In this document: positions 60,116-64,000 of the stretch, in pieces
Layout of the letters: the number at the start of each line of letters is the position of its first letter
Position numbering within the stretch: the stretch's first letter is position 1
Origin: Oscillospiraceae bacterium
Lineage (GTDB): Bacteria; Bacillota; Clostridia; Oscillospirales; CAG-272
Direction of reading: 5' to 3'
Length of the DNA stretch: 64,000 bases
NCBI GenBank assembly: GCA_015063385.1
Contig: SVUG01000004.1
Coordinates: 1 to 64,000, forward strand
Notes under the pieces: model-generated
What the model was told of the DNA's origin: nothing
The model's input: only the letters and a program-made list of their open reading frames with translations
The model's database searches: none
Program-made: the position numbers and the translations under genes

Positions 60116-61324
60116 GTGAAAGTATTAGTTGTAAATGCAGGCTCAAGCTCGCTAAAATATCAGCTTTTTGATACCGAGAGCGAAGCAGTGCTTGCAAAAG
60201 GAAATTGCGAAAGAATCGGCATAGACGGCTCTCGCATCATTCACAAGACGTCAGGCAAGGAGGAGATTTCACGCCCTGCGGATATCCCCAATCATTCCGT
60301 GGCAATGGAGCTCGTCGTAGAGATGCTTGTAGACGGTGACACAGGTTGCATCGGCAGCGTTGACGAAATCGAGGCAATAGGTCACAGAGTAGTGCACGGA
60401 GGCCCGTATTTCGCAGAATCAGTACTTCTTACCGACGAGGTGCTCGCAGTGCTTGAAAAATGCAATTCCTATGCGCCTCTTCATACACCTGCACACATCA
60501 TGGGTATAAAGGGATGCAAGGCGGCAATGCCCGAAGTGCCCGAGGTTTTAGTCTTCGATACCGCTTTCCATCAGACGATGGAACAAAAGGCGTATATGTA
60601 CGGCGTTTCCTACGATATGTATGAGGATTACGGCATTCGACGCTACGGTGCGCACGGTACTTCTCACAGATACGTAAGCGGTGAAATGATAAATATTATG
60701 GGTGGTAAAGCAGAGGGAACTAAGATAATCACCTGTCACATCGGAAACGGCTCGTCCATCACTGCAATAAAGGATGGAAGATGCGTTGATACGTCAATGG
60801 GCTTTACACCCCTTGACGGCATTATGATGGGCACCAGATGCGGTGCTATAGACCCTGCTATCGTTCCTTTTATCATGGATAAAAAGGGATTTTCCCCTGC
60901 TGAAGCCGAGACCTATCTTAATAAAAAATGCGGCCTTGACGGCATAGGCGGTGTAGGATCTGACTCGCGCGACGTTGAGCGTGCTATGCGTGAGGGCAAC
61001 GAGCGTGCAAAGCTTGCCTTTGATATGCTGTGCTATCAGATAAAGAAATTTATTGGCTCTTATTCTGCAGCCATGGGAGGCTTGGATGCAATCGTATTTA
61101 CTGCAGGTATCGGCGAGCATACGCCGTATATCAGAGAAAATTCGCTCGCAGGCCTTGAATACCTTGGCGTAAAGCTTGATAAGGAGCGCAACACGTTCGG
61201 CCATTCTAACACACCGGTCAAGCTTTCAAGCGACGACTCTCGAGTTTTAGTATATATGATTCCCACCAACGAGGAGCTCGTAATCGCAAGAGATACGGCA
61301 AAAATCGTCAGCGAGACGAAATGA
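60116..61324 (+). CDS. ackA: acetate kinase
   Basis: 402 residues from GTG 60116 (AGGAG 6 bases upstream). ASKHA-fold motifs include VVNAGSSSLKYQL at 4-16, GHRVVHGGPYF near 88, FDTAFHQTM near 147, and HIGNGSSITAIKDG near 208. It turns acetyl phosphate and ADP into acetate and ATP, the last step of acetate fermentation. Phosphotransacetylase is not adjacent. Single gene with its own promoter and terminator. Confidence 0.97.
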   Translation: MKVLVVNAGSSSLKYQLFDTESEAVLAKGNCERIGIDGSRIIHKTSGKEEISRPADIPNHSVAMELVVEMLVDGDTGCIGSVDEIEAIGHRVVHGGPYFAESVLLTDEVLAVLEKCNSYAPLHTPAHIMGIKGCKAAMPEVPEVLVFDTAFHQTMEQKAYMYGVSYDMYEDYGIRRYGAHGTSHRYVSGEMINIMGGKAEGTKIITCHIGNGSSITAIKDGRCVDTSMGFTPLDGIMMGTRCGAIDPAIVPFIMDKKGFSPAEAETYLNKKCGLDGIGGVGSDSRDVERAMREGNERAKLAFDMLCYQIKKFIGSYSAAMGGLDAIVFTAGIGEHTPYIRENSLAGLEYLGVKLDKERNTFGHSNTPVKLSSDDSRVLVYMIPTNEELVIARDTAKIVSETK

Positions 61325-61334
61325 TTTTCTTAAA

Positions 61335-61369
61335 CAAGGTGCAGGGCACAGCCTGCACCTTGCTTTTTT
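61335..61369 (+). terminator. ackA terminator
   Basis: CAAGGTGCAGG (61335-61345), loop GCACAG, CCTGCACCTTG (61352-61362), then CTTTTTT. Confidence 0.9.
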
Positions 61370-61427
61370 GTCAACTTATATAATAACATAAATATTTTAA
61401 TAAGTCAACATTTCGTGAGAAAATAAC

Positions 61428-62489
61428 CTAAACTTCGAGTATATTCTCCATCTCAGAAAGCTTCAAAGAAAGTAATTCGTTAATCTTTTCAAAATCCATA
61501 GCCACAGAATAAATTGCTTCAAGTCTGAAGTGCATATCGGATGCTATGCCAAACCAACGCTTTGCCTCTGCAAGAGAAATTTCTCTGATGTAAGAGGCAT
61601 TTTTAATTCTTTCGGAGTTGTATTCGTAGCCGCCCTTTATCATTTCATCGACATTTATATTGCCGCCGTCTCCAGCCATAATTGTCATGCTTGACTCTTC
61701 AAGACAGATAGCATCAAGAAATTCGGGATTGAGTGCATTTGGGAAACGAATAGCCGTAATATTAAGCGCAAAAAGTATATTAGACAATTCATTTAAAAAT
61801 AGAAAAACAGGGAACTCATCTCCTGAAATTTTTACCAGTTTTTTACTTTTATTTTCGAGCGTTTCAAGCTTTATGCTGCCATTTTTTCCAAATGCTGATA
61901 TAAGTCTTATTTGGTCTCGATTACAATTTTCGGAATTAAATTCGTGGCAGAATTCTATTATTTTCTTTCTCGCTTTGCAAAAATCAAATGAATCGCGCGC
62001 AAGGCTCATAATAAAATCAAATGCTTTTCCTGCAATCTTTAAATAGGAATATGCTGTTTTATAAGCCTCGCTTTTTTCTTTATTAAGCTCGCAAATTTCA
62101 GTTCTTTTTGAGGATAGCCACCTTGTGTCCCACATATCGCCAAGATTTAATATTTCGTCGATAGCTCCCGGAATTTTCGCATCTGTTTCGTGTGGTGCAG
62201 TACCATCGATAACCGCTATTTTTTTGTCACCGTTTTTTACAACAACACCGTCGAGTGATTTTGGATCGGATGAGCAAAATATTTCTTCAACAGTGCAGCC
62301 CTTTTTCAAAAAGTGCGAAGAAATCTGCTTCATCATACTGCTTTTTCCTGTGCCCGGACCGCCCTTAATAACGTATAATCTGCTGTAATCAGCAGGGGAG
62401 AAAATCTCGGGGAAATAACTTTTGAATCCGTGATAAGTATTTGCAGCGCCAAAATAGCACTCTTTTTCTGCCATGCTTTTTTCTTCCAT
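61428..62489 (-). CDS. P-loop ATPase of the PRK06851-like group
   Basis: 353 residues from ATG 62489 (GAGAGG 8 bases upstream); an earlier start is open but lacks a site. Walker A KGGPGTGKSSMMKQI is near 43-57. CSSDPKSLDGVVV near 73 and IAVIDGTAPHETDAK near 92 are typical of a group of clostridial ATPases of about 360 residues, whose two halves often repeat the P-loop fold. The second P-loop is not obvious here. The function is not known. Single gene; no partner can be inferred. Confidence 0.65.
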   Translation of the reverse strand: MEEKSMAEKECYFGAANTYHGFKSYFPEIFSPADYSRLYVIKGGPGTGKSSMMKQISSHFLKKGCTVEEIFCSSDPKSLDGVVVKNGDKKIAVIDGTAPHETDAKIPGAIDEILNLGDMWDTRWLSSKRTEICELNKEKSEAYKTAYSYLKIAGKAFDFIMSLARDSFDFCKARKKIIEFCHEFNSENCNRDQIRLISAFGKNGSIKLETLENKSKKLVKISGDEFPVFLFLNELSNILFALNITAIRFPNALNPEFLDAICLEESSMTIMAGDGGNINVDEMIKGGYEYNSERIKNASYIREISLAEAKRWFGIASDMHFRLEAIYSVAMDFEKINELLSLKLSEMENILEV

Positions 62490-62556
62490 AATCGAACCTC
62501 TCTTTCGTTTTTTCACTATATATTATTCTTTTTTTAAAAATCTGTTATTTTAAAAC

Positions 62557-62585
62557 TTGACATTATAAATATTTTAATGTATAAT
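62557..62585 (+). promoter_or_regulatory. coaE promoter
   Basis: -35 TTGACA (62557-62562), 17-bp spacer, -10 TATAAT (62580-62585), 26 bp before the start codon. Confidence 0.85.
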
Positions 62586-62611
62586 TATGTGTTAGATTGG
62601 AGATTTATGCT

Positions 62612-63238
62612 ATGAAGATAATTGGTCTTACAGGCGGCAGTGGAAGTGGTAAGGGCGCTGTCTCAAAAATCCTTGCTGATCTTAATATCCCCTCGATTGA
62701 TACAGATTTGATTTACCGCGAGCTTACTGCTAATGCAGGACCGTGCTTATCAGCACTATCGCAAGCTTTCGGTAATGAAATTATAGCAACTGACGGATCT
62801 TTGCATCGCAAAAGGCTTTCAGAGCTTGTATTTTCAGGCGAGGGAGCGGAATATCGACTTAAAAAGCTAAATGAGATTTCTCATAGCTTTATACTCGCAG
62901 AGACGGAGAGAAGGCTTTCTATCTTAGAAGACGCGGGATATGATTTAGCAGTTGTCGATGCCCCCGTGCTTTTTGAATCGGGATTTGACAAAAGGTGCGA
63001 TGCCATCGTTGCCGTTGTTGCAGACAGAAATATCCGTATTGAAAGAATAATTTCGCGAGACGGATTAACGGTCGATATGGCTGAAAAGAGAATTGATGCA
63101 CAGCTCTCGGACGAGGAGCTTCGTAGCCTTTGTGACTATATTATTGTTAACAACATGGATCTTGATGCATTAAAATCAGATGTTATAGATACCGTGAATA
63201 AGATAAAAATGAATTATAATTTGAAAGGTGATAAATAA
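62612..63238 (+). CDS. coaE: dephospho-CoA kinase
   Basis: 208 residues from ATG 62612 (TTGGAG upstream); a TTG 15 bases earlier overlaps that site. P-loop GLTGGSGSGKGAVS is at 4-17, PSIDTDLIYREL near 29, and VVDAPVLFESG near 114. The LID-like RIISRDGLTVDMAEKRIDAQ is near 140. It phosphorylates dephospho-CoA, the last step of CoA synthesis. The next gene starts 2 bases after its stop. Confidence 0.94.
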   Translation: MKIIGLTGGSGSGKGAVSKILADLNIPSIDTDLIYRELTANAGPCLSALSQAFGNEIIATDGSLHRKRLSELVFSGEGAEYRLKKLNEISHSFILAETERRLSILEDAGYDLAVVDAPVLFESGFDKRCDAIVAVVADRNIRIERIISRDGLTVDMAEKRIDAQLSDEELRSLCDYIIVNNMDLDALKSDVIDTVNKIKMNYNLKGDK

Positions 63239-63240
63239 AA

Positions 63241-64000
63241 TGAGTGAAAAGACAATCGGACAGGAAATGCTTGACAAGCTTTCCTACAAGAGAAGAAACA
63301 TCTACGAGGAGGCAACTCCCGAAAAAATCAAGGCGATCTACGACTATTCCGAGGGCTATAAAAAGTTCCTCGACGATGCTAAGACCGAGCGTGAGGCTAC
63401 CGAGGCTGCTATTGCACTTGTAAAGGCAAAAGGCTTTAGCGAATATAAGCTTGGTGATAAAATTTCCGTAGGCGACAAGAAGTATCTCAATCACCACGGA
63501 AAGAGCCTTATCGTCTTCAAGGTCGGCGAAAAGGATATCGAGCGTGAGGGAATTAAGATTCTCGCGGCTCATATCGACTCTCCCAGACTTGATCTCAAGC
63601 AGGTTCCCATGTACGAGGATTCAGGCATGGGCTTCCTTAAGACTCACTATTACGGCGGCGTTAAGAAGTATCAGTGGACTGCTATTCCTCTCGCACTTCA
63701 CGGCGTTATGGTAAAGGCAGACGGTGAGGTTGTTAACGTTTGTATCGGAGAGGACGACAGTGACCCCGTCTTCTATATCAACGACCTTCTTCCTCACCTC
63801 GGCGCAAAGCAGGCACAGGAGACTCTCGGCAATGCAATTAGCGGCGAAACTCTCAACATTCTTATCGGTGGTCTTCCTTACGATGATAAGGAGGTTTCTG
63901 ATAAGATTAAGCTTACGGCACTTTCTATTCTCAATGAAAAGTACGGAGTGACGGAAGAGGACTTTATCAGCGCAGAGCTTTCGCTCGTTCCCGCATTCAA
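63241..64000 (+). CDS. M18 family aminopeptidase (partial, runs off the window)
   Basis: The first 253 residues of a metallo-aminopeptidase that has no stop before the window edge. ILAAHIDSPRLDLKQVPMYED (about 101-121) contains the first zinc ligand motif HxD of the M18 family, and YYGGVKKYQWTAIPLALHG follows. The family removes N-terminal residues, often acidic or hydrophobic ones, as a large cytoplasmic oligomer. Codon bias suggests high expression. It starts 2 bases after the coaE stop. The remaining ligands lie outside the window. Confidence 0.9.

Overview
The window looks like a chromosomal core region of a spore-forming, Gram-positive anaerobe of the class Clostridia, probably an uncultured gut-type lineage. 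The evidence is a set of sporulation genes (a SigK N-terminal half, Spo0A, SpoIIGA plus SigE, SpoVT, WhiA), a long Firmicutes-type SRP RNA in front of dnaX, an N-terminal zinc-finger ClpE-like ATPase, a pyrophosphate-type phosphofructokinase, GTP-type PEP carboxykinase and acetate kinase. Promoters are strongly SigA-like, with 17-bp spacing almost everywhere. I saw no tRNA, rRNA, CRISPR array, insertion sequence or complete prophage.

Layout. 1-1.2 kb: a SigK gene cut off at the codon where skin elements insert in other spore formers, then a degenerate response regulator. 1.3-5.1 kb: a FabG-like reductase, then SRP RNA-dnaX-ybaB-recR. 5.1-8.1 kb: spo0A divergent from pckG across a 378-bp regulatory region. 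8.2-10.5 kb: an ABC exporter with a LytTR/DUF3021 pair. 10.6-13.5 kb: a zinc-ribbon acyltransferase and rpsF-ssb-rpsR. 13.5-20.4 kb: ispE, a methyltransferase, hslO, an SOD-fold protein, PPi-type PFK, a Gly-rich membrane protein, and metK under a SAM-I riboswitch. 20.5-28.1 kb: a four-gene operon with a YwaF-like membrane domain fused to an ABC ATPase, a large permease, a small membrane-anchored Ig-like protein and a 1051-residue lipoprotein with about five Ig-like repeats. 28.3-30.7 kb: a membrane protein, DUF951, ruvA, ruvB. 30.9-45 kb: nusB, a TsaD/Kae1 paralogue, xseA-xseB-tlyA-argR-recN, murB-whiA-dnaE, cvpA, clpE. 45-53 kb: mrp, spoIIGA-sigE, rpmE, hflX, yigZ, dnaG-sigA. 53-56.4 kb: an SBP-like lipoprotein and a Wzz / tyrosine kinase / PHP phosphatase set without glycosyltransferases. 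56.5-64 kb: spoVT, a DUF3048 lineage gene with an unknown small gene behind a likely Spo0A-controlled promoter, tmcAL divergent from ackA, a P-loop ATPase, coaE and an M18 aminopeptidase cut by the window edge.

How the parts fit. Spo0A probably controls its own promoter and the spoIIGA-sigE promoter, whose hexamers are 22 bp apart as in the Bacillus spoIIG promoter. It may also control the operon of the unknown 97-residue protein and the DUF3048 protein. SigE then leads to SigK, which here appears to need excision of an intervening element. The most unusual system is the 20.5-28.1 kb operon. It reads as a dedicated membrane machine coupled to surface Ig-like proteins, and I know no characterised counterpart. 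Other points worth checking are a possible programmed -1 frameshift in dnaX and the TsaD paralogue.
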